DNA of 64,000 bases from DATAGF01 sp963835685 (GCA_963835685.1 CAWIGI010000010.1:1-64000), one strand, 5' to 3'. Counted from the first letter of the stretch, positions 1 to 10,309 are shown. Notes: generated by a model from the sequence alone, not told the origin. Numbers and translations: made by a program.

Positions 1-1219
1 CCTCGAGGCCGATCCCGCGCTCGACGCACGCCCGCACCAGGCGCCCGACCGCCTCGTGCGCGCGCCGGAACGGCCAGCCGAGCCTCACGAGGTGGTCGGC
101 GAGGTCGGTCGCCGCGAGCGAGCCCCCGGCCACCGCCGCGGCCATCCGGTCGCGGCGGAAGTCGGCCGTGGCGATCATCCCCGTCATCGCCGGCACGAGC
201 AGGTCAACCGTGTCGATCGCGTCGAACAGGTAGGCCTTGTCCTCCTGGAGGTCCTTGTTGTAGGCCAGCGGCAGCCCGTGCAGCACGCCGAGGAGGCCGG
301 CCAGGTCCGCCGTCAGGCGCGGCGCCTTGGCGCGGGCGAGCTCGGCCGCGTCGGGGTTCTTCTTCTGCGGCAGCATCGAGGATCCCGACGAGAAGGCGTC
401 GTCGAGCACGACGAAGCCGTGCTCGTCGCCGGACCAGAGCACGATCTCGGCCCCGAGGCGCGACAGGTGCACGCCGAGCTGGGCGGCGAAGTGCAGGTAG
501 TCGACGAGGGCGTCGCGGCTGGCGACGGCGTCGAGGCTGTTCGGGCTGGGCCGGTCGAAGCCGAGGTCGGACGCCACGGCGGCCCGGTCGATCGGGAAGC
601 CCACGCCCGCCAGCGCGCCCGACCCCAGCGGGCACTCGGCCGTGGCGGCGATGACGTGCCCCAGGCGGGCGCGGTCGCGGCCGAGCATCCAGACGTAGGC
701 CAGGAGGTGGTGGGCCAGGCGAACCGGCTGCGCCCGCTGGCCGTGCGTGTAGCCGGGCAGGAGCGTGTCAACGTGGGCCTCGGCCTGGCGCAGGAGCGCC
801 TCGGCCAGCCCGCGCAGCAGCCCCCGCTGGGTCGTTGCACGCTCACGCAAGTAGAGCAGGACATCCGTGATGACCTGGTCGTTGCGGCTGCGCGCGGTGT
901 GGAGGCGCCGCCCGGCGTCGCCGACCAACTCGGTGAGACGCCGCTCGACCGCCGTGTGGATGTCCTCGTCGGACTCGCGGAACGCGAAGTCGCCGCCGCG
1001 CAGCTCGTCCTCGATGCGGCCGAGGCCCGAGGCGATGGCGTCCGCGTCCTCGCCCGAGATGATCCCCTGCGCCGCCAGCATCCGGGCGTGCGCCCGCGAG
1101 GCGGCCAGGTCCTGCGGCCACAGGCGGCGGTCGATCTCGAGCGAGGAGTTGAGGCGGTCGAACGCGTCGGCCGGGCCGGCCGCGAAGCGCCCGCCCCAGA
1201 GGCGCGCGCCGTCGCTCAT
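1..1219 (-). CDS. argH: Argininosuccinate lyase, cut off by the window edge
   Basis: Last step of arginine biosynthesis: splits argininosuccinate into arginine and fumarate in the cytosol. About 406 codons are visible from the ATG at 1219; the family is about 460 residues, so only the C-terminus is missing. The start reads MSDGARLWGGRFAAGPADAF, typical of the family. The HTARSRNDQ motif lies near residue 110 and the mobile catalytic loop GSSMLPQKKNPD near residue 280 (the usual form is GSSIMPQKKNPD). The ATG overlaps the stop of the DegT gene by 4 nt (ATGA), so it is the last visible gene of the leu/cimA operon. No frameshift is seen. Confidence 0.95.
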   Translation of the reverse strand, partial: MSDGARLWGGRFAAGPADAFDRLNSSLEIDRRLWPQDLAASRAHARMLAAQGIISGEDADAIASGLGRIEDELRGGDFAFRESDEDIHTAVERRLTELVGDAGRRLHTARSRNDQVITDVLLYLRERATTQRGLLRGLAEALLRQAEAHVDTLLPGYTHGQRAQPVRLAHHLLAYVWMLGRDRARLGHVIAATAECPLGSGALAGVGFPIDRAAVASDLGFDRPSPNSLDAVASRDALVDYLHFAAQLGVHLSRLGAEIVLWSGDEHGFVVLDDAFSSGSSMLPQKKNPDAAELARAKAPRLTADLAGLLGVLHGLPLAYNKDLQEDKAYLFDAIDTVDLLVPAMTGMIATADFRRDRMAAAVAGGSLAATDLADHLVRLGWPFRRAHEAVGRLVRACVERGIGLE

Positions 1220-2370
1220 GCCCTCGCGGCCGCCCGCGACGCGAGGGCCCGCCGCGCCCGCACGACCTGGTCGAGCGCGGCGCAGACGCGGTCGACCTGC
1301 GCCTCGGCCATCTCCGGGAAGAAGGGCAGCGCGATCGTGGAGGAGCTGATCGCCTCCGTCACCGGGAGCTCCCCGGGCAGGTGCCCGTGGGCCTCCCGGT
1401 AGTAAGGCTGCAGGTGGATGCACGGCAGGTAGGGCTTGGCCGGCACCCCCAGGGCGCCGAGGTCGCCGATCACCTCGTCGCGCGGCAGCTCCGGCGCCAG
1501 GCGCGGCGCGTAGACGAACCACGAGCGCCGCTGGGGGCCCTCGTACATCGGCGTCACGCCGTCCAGCTCCCGCACCCGCTCCTGATACCAGCCGGCCACC
1601 CGCTCGCGTCCCGCCATCATCTCGTCCAGGCGCTCGAGCTGCGCGACGCCGATCGCGCAGTGGACGTCCGAGAGGCGGTAGTTGAAGCCCAGGCGCGAGT
1701 GCACGAGCCAGGCGCCGTCGTCCGAGCGGCCCTGGTTCCGCAGGCTCGAGAGCACGCGGGCGAGCTCGTCGTCGTCGGTCAGGACGATCCCGCCCTCGGC
1801 CGTGGTCAGCTGCTTGTTGGCGTAGAAGCCGTAGACCGCCGGGTGCCCGAACGTGCCGAGCTTGCGGCCGTCGTAGGCGCCGTCGATGGTCTGGCAGGCG
1901 TCCTCGACGCGCGCCAGGCCGTGGCGCTCGGCGATCTCGACCAGCGCCGGCACCTCGGCCGGGTACCCGAAGATGTCGACGATCAGGATGGCCCTGGTGC
2001 GGGGCGTGATCGCGGCCTCGACCGCGGCCGGATCCATATTGAACGTGAGCGGGTCGACCTCGGCGAAGACCGGCGTCGCTCCGGTGAAGAGCACCGCGTT
2101 GGCCGAGGCGACGAACGAGAAGGACGAGGTGACGACCTCGTCGCCCGGCCCGATCCCCAGCGCGTGCAGGCAGAGGTGCAGCCCGGCCGTGCCGCTCGAG
2201 ACGGCGACCGCGTGGCGCACCCCGATGCGCTCGGCCCAGGCGCGCTCGAAGCGCGGGCCCATCGGGCCCAGGGAGAGCTCGCCCGAGCGCAGCACCTCGT
2301 CCACCAGCTCGCGCTCGCGCGAGCCGATGACCGGCTTGGCGAGCGGGATGCGGTCCTCGGCCGGGGTCAA
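1216..2370 (-). CDS. DegT/DnrJ/EryC1-family PLP aminotransferase
   Basis: A 384-residue fold-type I aminotransferase of the sugar-aminotransferase (AHBA synthase-like) family. SGTAGLHLCLHAL near residue 55 binds cofactor phosphate, VEDACQTIDG carries the PLP-ring aspartate, and FYANKQLTTAEGG near residue 183 has the PLP lysine. The chosen start is TTG at 2370, overlapping the cimA stop as TTGA; there is no good Shine-Dalgarno, consistent with translational coupling. Members normally aminate keto-sugars for cell-surface glycans or antibiotics, yet no sugar genes are nearby. Its position between cimA and argH suggests either an amino-acid substrate or simple operon hitch-hiking. The substrate cannot be told from sequence. 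Confidence 0.85.
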   Translation of the reverse strand: MTPAEDRIPLAKPVIGSRERELVDEVLRSGELSLGPMGPRFERAWAERIGVRHAVAVSSGTAGLHLCLHALGIGPGDEVVTSSFSFVASANAVLFTGATPVFAEVDPLTFNMDPAAVEAAITPRTRAILIVDIFGYPAEVPALVEIAERHGLARVEDACQTIDGAYDGRKLGTFGHPAVYGFYANKQLTTAEGGIVLTDDDELARVLSSLRNQGRSDDGAWLVHSRLGFNYRLSDVHCAIGVAQLERLDEMMAGRERVAGWYQERVRELDGVTPMYEGPQRRSWFVYAPRLAPELPRDEVIGDLGALGVPAKPYLPCIHLQPYYREAHGHLPGELPVTEAISSSTIALPFFPEMAEAQVDRVCAALDQVVRARRALASRAAARA

Positions 2371-3965
2371 CCCGCGGAGGCCGTGGAGGCGGGCGCCCGC
2401 GCGGACCGGCGGACGCCGTGCTCGAGGCTGTCCAGCAACGCCTCCCACGAGGCCTCGATGATGTTCTCGCTCACGCCGATCGCGCCCCACGTGTCGCGGC
2501 CGTCGCCGGAGTCGATGAGGACCCGCGTCACCGCCCCGGTGCCCTTGGTCTCGTCGAGGATCCGGACCTTGAAGTTGACCAGCGAGATCGCGGCGAGCTC
2601 CGGCACCCGCGCCTCGAGCGCGAGCCGCAGGGCCGCGTCGAGCGCGTTGACCGGGCCGTTGCCTTCGGCGGTGGCCACCAGGCGCTCGCCGCGGTGGAAG
2701 AGCTTGACCGTCGCCTCGGTCTCCACGCGCCCGTCGGCGCGCTTCTCGGTGATGACGCGGAAGCTCTCGAGAGTGAACAGCGGCTCGTAGACGCCGGTCT
2801 CGCGCTCGAGCAGGAGCTCGAACGAGCCGTCGGCGACCTCGAAGTGGTAGCCCTCGTGCTCGAGCTCCTTCAGGCGCGCGAGGATCGCCGGCACCCGCTC
2901 CACGTCGTCGGAGAGGTCCACCCCGAGCTCGCGGGCCTTGGCGAGGATGGTGCCCCGGCCCGACAGCTCGGACACGAGGACGCGCCGCTCGTTGCCCACG
3001 GTCGCCGGATCGATGTGCTCGTACGCGCGGGCGTCCGCGTTCACGCCCTGCTGGTGCATCCCGCCCTTGTGGGCGAAGGCGTTGTGGCCGACGTACGGCG
3101 CCCAGGCGTCGGGCTGCAGGTTGGCGGTCTCGGCGACGAAGACGCTGAGGGCGCTCAGCTCGGCGAGCCGCTCGGGCGGCACCGTGTGGAAGCCCATCTT
3201 CAGGCTGAGGCTCGGGATGATCGACACCAGGTTGGCGTTCCCGCACCGCTCGCCGTACCCGTTGATCGTCCCCTGGACCATCCGGGCGCCCGCCTCGACG
3301 GCGGCGAGGCTGTTCGCGACCGCGCACTCCGCGTCGTTGTGCGTGTGGATGCCGAGCGCCGCGCCGGGGAGGGCCTCCCGCACCTCGCGCATCACCTCGG
3401 CGCAGCGCGCCGGCAGCGTCGCGCCGTTGGTGTCGCAGGGCGTGATCCACGCGGCGCCGCCGGCCTCGGCGGCGCGCAGGCAGTCGAGGGCGTAGCCCGG
3501 GTGCGCCTCGAACGCGTCGAAGAAGTGCTCGGCGTCGTAGACCACCTCCTTGCCCTCGGCGACGAGGAAGGCGACCGACTCGCCGATCATCCGCAGGTTC
3601 TCCTCGCGGGAGACCCGCGTGACCTTCTCGATGTGCAGGTCCCAGGTCTTGCCGACGATCGTCGCGACCGGCGCGGTGCTCTCGGCCAGGCCGCGCAGGG
3701 CGGGGTCCTCCGCCGTGCCCACCCCCCGGCGGCGCGTCATGCCGAAGGCCGCCAGCCGCGACGCGCCGAGGTCCTCGCGCTCCAGCAGCCGGAAGAGCTC
3801 CCCGTACTTCGGGTTGCTGGCGGGGAACCCGGCCTCGATGTAGTCGATGCCGTAGTCGGCGAGGCGCAGGGCGACGGCGAGCTGCTCCCCGACCGACAGG
3901 CTCAGCCCCTCGCGCTGCATGCCGTCGCGCAGGGTGGTGTCATAGATGGCGACGAGCTCGCTCAC
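2367..3965 (-). CDS. cimA: (R)-citramalate synthase
   Basis: Condenses pyruvate with acetyl-CoA to citramalate, the threonine-independent entry to isoleucine. 532 residues. An HMGL-like TIM barrel begins with YDTTLRDGMQREG near residue 8; HTHNDAECAVANS supplies metal ligands; GGMHQQGVNADARAY follows near residue 300; a LeuA-type dimerisation/allosteric domain occupies roughly residues 390-520. The GTG start overlaps the ilvE stop (GTGA). It differs from the leuA at 8489-10069 in lacking the LeuA-style DTTLRDGEQSPG and in resembling the long bacterial citramalate synthase family, so the operon carries both paralogues. LeuC, LeuD and LeuB can process citramalate to 2-ketobutyrate. Confidence 0.9.
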   Translation of the reverse strand: MSELVAIYDTTLRDGMQREGLSLSVGEQLAVALRLADYGIDYIEAGFPASNPKYGELFRLLEREDLGASRLAAFGMTRRRGVGTAEDPALRGLAESTAPVATIVGKTWDLHIEKVTRVSREENLRMIGESVAFLVAEGKEVVYDAEHFFDAFEAHPGYALDCLRAAEAGGAAWITPCDTNGATLPARCAEVMREVREALPGAALGIHTHNDAECAVANSLAAVEAGARMVQGTINGYGERCGNANLVSIIPSLSLKMGFHTVPPERLAELSALSVFVAETANLQPDAWAPYVGHNAFAHKGGMHQQGVNADARAYEHIDPATVGNERRVLVSELSGRGTILAKARELGVDLSDDVERVPAILARLKELEHEGYHFEVADGSFELLLERETGVYEPLFTLESFRVITEKRADGRVETEATVKLFHRGERLVATAEGNGPVNALDAALRLALEARVPELAAISLVNFKVRILDETKGTGAVTRVLIDSGDGRDTWGAIGVSENIIEASWEALLDSLEHGVRRSARAPASTASAG

Positions 3966-4897
3966 GGCGACAGGGACGCCTCCGGGGTCTCGACGTAGTC
4001 CAGCCACTCGGCCGAGCGCGGGTCCCGGCCCTCGGTGGCCGCGAAGAAGCGCTCCTGCATGCGCCGGGTGATCGGGCCGGGCGGGCCGAGCGCGTGGTCG
4101 TCGACCTCGTTGACCGGGCACACCTCCGCGGCGGTGCCGGTGATGAAGACCTCGTCGGCCGTGTAGAGCTCGCCCCGGGCGACCTCGCGCTCGACCACCG
4201 GGATGCCCTCGTCGGCGGCCAGGGCGATGATGCTGGCGCGGGTGATGCCCTCGAGGATCGACGCCTGGACCGGTGGCGTCACCAGCCTCCCGTCGCGCAC
4301 GAGGAAGAGGTTCTCCCCCGAGCCGTCGGCCACGTAGCCGGCCTCGTTCAGGAGGATCGCCTCCTGGTAGCCGGCCTTGTGCGACTCGATCTTGGCGAGG
4401 ATCGAGTTGAGGTACTGGCCCCCCGCCTTGGCCGTCGCCGGGATCGTCGTCGAGCCGATGCGGCGCCAGCTCGAGATCTTCGCCCGGATGCCCTTCCGCA
4501 GGCTCTCCTCGCCCAGGTACGCGCCCCACTCCCAGGCCGCCACCGCGACGTCCACCGGCGCCTCGAGCGGGAAGAGCCCCATGGTGCCGTAGCCGCGCAG
4601 GGCGATCGGCCGGACGTAGCAGCCGCCGAGGCCGTTGGCCGAGATCACCTGATGCACGGCGAGGCGCATCTCCGCGCGCGTGTAGGGCAGCGGCATGTGG
4701 TACATCGCCGCCGACCGCTCCAGCCGCTGGAGGTGGTCGTCGAGCCGGAAGACCGCGGTGCCGCCGTCGGCGTCGTACGAGCGGATGCCCTCGAAGACCG
4801 ACGTCCCGTAGTGGAGCCCGTGCGAGAGCACGTGCACGCGGGCGTCGGCCCAGTTGACCAGGCCCCCGTTCATCCAGATCTTCTCGGCTTCCTGCAC
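3962..4897 (-). CDS. ilvE: Branched-chain amino acid aminotransferase
   Basis: Class IV (fold type IV) PLP aminotransferase that transaminates 2-keto-isovalerate, 2-keto-3-methylvalerate and 2-ketoisocaproate with glutamate. 311 residues, the normal bacterial length. HGLHYGTSVFEGIRSY is near residue 25; the catalytic lysine lies in ATAKAGGQYLNS near residue 157; EGITRASI and FITGTAAEVCPV bind the cofactor phosphate. It starts with GTG at 4897 in GTGCAGGAAGCC, with a weak GAGGAC upstream. Its stop overlaps the cimA start, and leuB ends 30 nt upstream of it, so it is transcribed within the leucine operon. Confidence 0.93.
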   Translation of the reverse strand: MQEAEKIWMNGGLVNWADARVHVLSHGLHYGTSVFEGIRSYDADGGTAVFRLDDHLQRLERSAAMYHMPLPYTRAEMRLAVHQVISANGLGGCYVRPIALRGYGTMGLFPLEAPVDVAVAAWEWGAYLGEESLRKGIRAKISSWRRIGSTTIPATAKAGGQYLNSILAKIESHKAGYQEAILLNEAGYVADGSGENLFLVRDGRLVTPPVQASILEGITRASIIALAADEGIPVVEREVARGELYTADEVFITGTAAEVCPVNEVDDHALGPPGPITRRMQERFFAATEGRDPRSAEWLDYVETPEASLSP

Positions 4898-4927
4898 GCG
4901 GCGACGTCCTCGACGGGTCGGCGAAGG

Positions 4928-5980
4928 TTACCGGAGCGCCGCCAGCACCCGGTCGCGCACGTCGGCCGTGCCGAGGTCGCCGCCGAGGTCGCTCGTGCGG
5001 GCGCCGCCGGCGATGATCGAGTCGACCGCGGCGTCCATGCGGTCGGCCGCCTCGGGGGCGCCGAGCGAGTACCGCAGCATCATCGCCGCCGAGAGGCAGG
5101 CCGCGATGGGGTTGGCGATCCCCCGCCCCGCGATGTCCGGCGCCGAGCCGTGCACCGGCTCGTAGAGGCCGAGCGTCCCGGGTCCGAGGCTCGCCGAGGG
5201 CAGCAGGCCGATCGAGCCGGTGATCATGGCCGCCTCGTCCGAGAGGATGTCGCCGAAGAGGTTCTCGGTGACGATGACGTCGAAGTCGGCCGGCCGGCTC
5301 ACCAGCTGCATCGCGGCGTTGTCGACCAGCATGTGCTCGAGCTCCACGTCGGGGTGGGCGGCGGCGGTGCGGGTGACCTGCTCGCGCCACAGCCGCGAGG
5401 TCTCCAGCACGTTCGCCTTGTCGACCGAGGTCACCTTCCCGCGCCGGCCTTCCGCCGCGCGGAAGCCCCACTCGGCCAGCCGCTCGACCTCGCCCAGCGT
5501 GTAGACGCAGGTGTCGAACGCGCGATCGGGCTCGCGTCCGCGCTCGCCGAAGTAGAGGCCGCCGGTGAGCTCGCGGACCACGAGCAGGTCGGTGCCCTCG
5601 ATGCGCTCGCGGCGCAGGGGGCTGGCGTCGTAGAGCGACGGCCACGGGCGCACCGGGCGCAGGTTGGCGTAGAGGCCGAGGCCCGCGCGCAGCCCGAGCA
5701 GCCCCTGCTCGGGGCGGGGCTTGCCGGGGTCGGTCGTGTCCCACCTCGGACCCCCGACGGCGCCGAGCAGCACCGCGTCCGATCCCGCGCAGGCCGCGAG
5801 CACCTCGTCCGTCAGGGCGGTGTCGTGGGCGTCGATCGACGCGCCGCCCACGAGGTGCTCGTGCCAGGAGACGGAGAGGCCGTGGTCGGGCGCGACCGCG
5901 TCCACCAGCTCGCGCGCGACCGCCACGACCTCGGGGCCGATCCCGTCGCCCGGGAGCAGGGCGACCGACACCTCTCTCAC
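4928..5980 (-). CDS. leuB: 3-isopropylmalate dehydrogenase
   Basis: NAD-dependent oxidative decarboxylation of 3-isopropylmalate (and of 3-methylmalate in the citramalate route). 350 residues: LLPGDGIGPEV at the N-terminus, RELTGGLYFGERG with substrate-binding arginines, DNAAMQLVSRP and LFGDILSDEAAM with the metal-binding aspartates, and GSAPDIAGRGIANP binding adenine. Start is GTG at 5980, 7 nt after a clear AGGAGG, and it overlaps as GTGA the end of the broken CHRD reading frame upstream. No oddities within the gene. Confidence 0.94.
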   Translation of the reverse strand: MREVSVALLPGDGIGPEVVAVARELVDAVAPDHGLSVSWHEHLVGGASIDAHDTALTDEVLAACAGSDAVLLGAVGGPRWDTTDPGKPRPEQGLLGLRAGLGLYANLRPVRPWPSLYDASPLRRERIEGTDLLVVRELTGGLYFGERGREPDRAFDTCVYTLGEVERLAEWGFRAAEGRRGKVTSVDKANVLETSRLWREQVTRTAAAHPDVELEHMLVDNAAMQLVSRPADFDVIVTENLFGDILSDEAAMITGSIGLLPSASLGPGTLGLYEPVHGSAPDIAGRGIANPIAACLSAAMMLRYSLGAPEAADRMDAAVDSIIAGGARTSDLGGDLGTADVRDRVLAALR

Positions 5981-6420
5981 CGCGCCTCCTCGCAGCCACC
6001 CCGCGGACCGCGCGGCACCCTACCGGGCGACGCCGCCGGCCGCGGCTCTCTCAGGAAGAGCTGCCCGCGAAGGGCGCCTCCCGGGTAGGTGCCGTTGTGG
6101 ACGTTCAGGTAGTACGCCGAGGGCCGGCGGGCGATGTCCGAGACCACGGCCGCCGAGGCGGTCGCGCAGCCGCTAACCGTGCCCGCGGAGCCGCTCTTCG
6201 GCGGCGTCAGGGGCACGACGATGTCGCCGGCGACGCCGGTGCGCCCTTGTGGATGTGGGCGGCGTTGGGCTTCCCGATCCCCGAGACGAGGATCGCGTAG
6301 CAGACCTTGGTCGAGCTCGGGATCAGGATCGTGGCCGAGCCACGCCCGTCCGGGTCGCCCTTCGTCGGCGCCTCGCTGGAGCCGAGCAGCTTGGCGAACG
6401 CCGGAACACCTCCACGGATG
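5977..6420 (-). pseudogene. Broken CHRD-domain gene inside the leucine operon
   Basis: Two adjacent frames together make one CHRD domain (a beta-rich domain of secreted bacterial proteins and chordin). The first part (about 6240-6415) reads FAKLLGSSEAPTKGDPDGRG and ends in GKPNAAHIHKG. The second (down to 5977) reads TGVAGDIVVPLTPPKSGSAG, then AYYLNVHNGTYPGGALRGQL. The join needs a one-base shift near 6235-6245. No start codon or signal peptide precedes the first part, because a TAG occurs upstream in frame. The final TGA overlaps the leuB GTG. Either a decayed exported-protein gene is trapped in the operon, or the 5' part was lost and the shift is an assembly error. Domain call firm, gene state less so. 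Confidence 0.7.
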
Positions 6421-6468
6421 CAAGACGCCTGGGCCGGGTGCCGAGGCTATCCCGTCCATTCCGCGGGG

Positions 6469-7068
6469 TCAGGCGAACCGGGTCGTGACGGGGCCCGCCC
6501 GCTCGCGCTCGGCCTCGTAGGCGGCGATCTCGTCCTCGTGGGCGAGGGTCAGGGCGATGTCGTCCCAGCCGTTCAGCAGCCGCTCGCGCACGACCGGATC
6601 GATCTCGAAGGCGAACTCGCGCCCGTCGGCGGCGACGACCACCTGGCGCTCGAGGTCCACCGCCGCGGCCGAGCCGGGCTCCCCCTCGGCCTGCTCAAGG
6701 AGCGCGCGCACGGCGCCCTCGTGCAGCTCGACCGGCAGCAGGCCGATCTTGGTGCAGTTGGTGCGGAAGATGTCCGCGAAGCTGGGCGCGACGACGGCGC
6801 GGAAGCCGTGGTCCTCGAGGGCCCAGGGGGCGTGCTCGCGCGAGGAGCCGCAGCCGAAGTTCCGGCCGGTCACCAGGATCGGCGCGCCCGCGTACTCGGG
6901 GCGGTCGAGCGGGAAGCCCGGCTCGCCGCGCCAGTCCCAGAACAGGAACTCGCCGAACCCGGTGCGCTCGACGCGCTTGAGGAACTGCTTTGGGATGATC
7001 TGGTCGGTGTCAACGTCGGCCCGGTCCAGCGGGCAGACCACGCCCTCGACGCGGGTGAAGGCGTCCAT
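6469..7068 (-). CDS. leuD: 3-isopropylmalate dehydratase small subunit
   Basis: Swivelling subunit of isopropylmalate isomerase, which with LeuC moves the hydroxyl of 2-isopropylmalate (or citramalate) via the dehydrated intermediate. 199 residues: VCPLDRADVDTDQIIPKQFL at the N-terminus, NFGCGSSREHAPWAL near residue 70 (substrate loop), SFADIFRTNCTKIGLLP near residue 100. Its ATG overlaps the leuC stop (TGATG), so the two subunits are translationally coupled. It is followed by about 50 nt, then the CHRD remnant, before leuB. Confidence 0.95.
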   Translation of the reverse strand: MDAFTRVEGVVCPLDRADVDTDQIIPKQFLKRVERTGFGEFLFWDWRGEPGFPLDRPEYAGAPILVTGRNFGCGSSREHAPWALEDHGFRAVVAPSFADIFRTNCTKIGLLPVELHEGAVRALLEQAEGEPGSAAAVDLERQVVVAADGREFAFEIDPVVRERLLNGWDDIALTLAHEDEIAAYEAERERAGPVTTRFA

Positions 7069-8488
7069 CAGCTCACCCGCGCCACGTCGGCGTCGAACGT
7101 CCGGACGTCAACGAGGTGCCCGGCGATCGCGGCGGCGGCGGCCATCGGGGGGCTGACGAGGTGGGTGCGCCCGCCCTTGCCCTGGCGGCCCTCGAAGTTC
7201 CGGTTCGACGTGGAGGCGCACCGCTCGCCGGGCTGGAGGACGTCGTCGTTCATGGCGAGGCACATCGAGCAGCCGGCGTCGCGCCACTCGAAGCCCGCCT
7301 CGCGGAAGACCCGGTCGAGGCCCTCGGCCTCGGCCTCGGCCTTCACGCTCATCGAGCCGGGCACGACCATGGCGCGCATCCCGTCGGCGACGCGGCGCCC
7401 GCGCACGACCTCGGCGGCGGCGCGCAGGTCGGCAAGGCGGCCGTTGGTGCACGAGCCGATGAAGACCGTGTCGAGGGCGATGTCCTCGATCGCCTCCCCG
7501 CCCCTCAGGCCCATGTACTCGAGCGCCCGGCGCACGCCGTCGCGGTCGGCGGGATCGTCGTAGTCCTCGGGCGTCGGCACGCGGCCGGTGACGGGCGCGA
7601 CCATGCCGGGGGTGGTGCCCCAGGTGACCTGGGGGGCGAGCGAGGCCGCGTCGACGACGACCTCGCGGTCGAAGCGAGCGTCCCGGTCGCTCGGCAGCTC
7701 GCGCCAGCGGTCGACCGCCGCGGCGAAGTCGCGCGGCGCCCCGGGCCGGCCCTCCAGCCACGCGAAGGTGGCCTCGTCGGGGGCGATCATCCCGGCGCGG
7801 GCGCCGCCCTCGATCGACATGTTGCAGACCGTCATGCGGCCCTCCATCGACAGGGCCCGGACGGCCGATCCGGCGTATTCGATGACGTGGCCCTGGGCGC
7901 CGGCGACGCCGATCTGGCCGATCGTGCCCAGGATGAGGTCCTTGGCGCCCACCCCCACGCCGGTCTCGCCCTCGATGTCGATGCGCATCGTGCGCGGCGG
8001 TCCCTGGGTCAGGGTCTGGGTGGCCAGGACGTGCTCGACCTCGCTGGTGCCGATGCCGAAGGCCAGCGCCCCGAACGCGCCGTGCGTGGAGGTGTGGCTG
8101 TCCCCGCACACGATCGTCATGCCGGGCTGGGTGAGCCCGAGCTCGGGGCCGATGATGTGGACGATCCCCTGCCGGTTGCTGCGCAGCGAGAACAGCGGGA
8201 TGCCGAACTCGGCGCAGTTGCGCTCGAGCGCCTCGATCTGGGCTGCCGAGAGGGGGTCCCGGACCCCGGCCTCGCGCCCGGTCGTGGGCACGTTGTGGTC
8301 GACCGTCGCCAGCGTGCGGTCCGGCCGCCGCACCCGCCGGCCGGCCATCCGCAGCCCGTCGAAGGCCTGCGGCGAGGTCACCTCGTGGACGAGGTGGAGG
8401 TCGACGAACAGGATGGCCGGCCCGGACGCGTCCGCGGGGCGCACCTCGTGGGCGTCCCAGACCTTCTCGAAGAGCGTCCGGGCGGCCA

Positions 8489-8489
<1 letters not shown>
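7068..8489 (-). CDS. leuC: 3-isopropylmalate dehydratase large subunit
   Basis: Aconitase-family subunit carrying the catalytic [4Fe-4S] cluster. 473 residues. VCGDSHTSTHGAFGALAFGI is near residue 130. The cluster cysteines are in FIGSCTNGRLADL (near residue 350) and GCSMCLAMNDD (near residue 410). SNRNFEGRQGKGGRTHLVSP is at the C-terminus. The bacterial LeuC type, about 470 residues, is matched in length. The ATG at 8489 overlaps the leuA stop and its stop overlaps the leuD start. Confidence 0.96.
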
Positions 8490-10069
<1,580 letters not shown>

Positions 10070-10147
10070 GGTGGGATCCTTCCTCACGAAGGGGCTTCGA
10101 GGACTCGGTGTCCGGCGCATCCGGACGTGGGTGTCGGCAAGCTCCCC
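10070..10147 (-). promoter_or_regulatory. leuA leader with alternative hairpins (putative attenuator)
   Basis: Read on the minus strand after the leader peptide. A CTCCCCC/GGGGGAG hairpin (10142-10159) holds the leuL stop codon in its loop. CGTGGG inside the leucine codons can instead pair with CCCACG just downstream. A GTCCGG/CCGGAC hairpin (10110-10126) competes with that pairing. CCTTC/GAAGG (10078-10092) folds over the AAGGA ribosome site of leuA. There is no T-run, so control of leuA translation is more likely than a classical intrinsic terminator. Structures were found by eye. Confidence 0.55.
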
Positions 10148-10222
10148 CTAGCGGGGGAGGAGCCCACGAAGGCCCAGGGGGCCGCGCGACGGCGGAGCGG
10201 GGTGCGCGGCGTCCACGAGCAT
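10148..10222 (-). CDS. leuL: Leucine leader peptide
   Basis: A 24-residue ORF that starts MLVDAAHPAP and ends GPLGLRGLLPR, followed by TAG. Four leucines fall in the last nine residues, immediately before a hairpin that contains the stop codon, and leuA starts 79 nt later. This is the arrangement of a classical amino-acid attenuator peptide, in which ribosome stalling at scarce Leu-tRNA changes downstream folding. The ATG is 7 nt from a good -10 box, so the mRNA probably begins at the A of the ATG and has no Shine-Dalgarno. The gene is too short for routine ORF callers. Identification by position and composition only. Confidence 0.6.
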   Translation of the reverse strand: MLVDAAHPAPPSRGPLGLRGLLPR

Positions 10223-10229
10223 GGGCGGC

Positions 10230-10258
10230 AGGATAGCCGCGCGCGAGGGGGCGGGCAA
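10230..10258 (-). promoter_or_regulatory. Promoter of the leucine operon
   Basis: On the minus strand TTGCCC (10253-10258), a 17-nt spacer and TATCCT (10230-10235) form the best sigma-70-type promoter seen in the window. The predicted start lies at the A of the leuL ATG (10222). It stands back to back with the plus-strand gene at 10310. Confidence 0.6.
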
Positions 10259-10309
10259 ACCGGCCGGCGACCGCTTGACGCGGGGCCGCCGGCTGTGGAG
10301 CGTCGACCG

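Noticed and set aside
2371..3450. A 360-codon N-terminal extension of the DegT aminotransferase
   Set aside because: It is cimA read in another frame; the conserved aminotransferase begins at the TTG that overlaps the cimA stop.
56..6088. Several long plus-strand frames across the argH-leuB region
   Set aside because: Their translations are low-complexity Arg/Gly/Pro/Val strings mirroring the minus-strand genes, with no recognisable domain.
10070..10300. A T-box riboswitch or leucine riboswitch before leuA
   Set aside because: No T-box consensus was seen; a leucine-rich peptide with hairpins explains the leader better.
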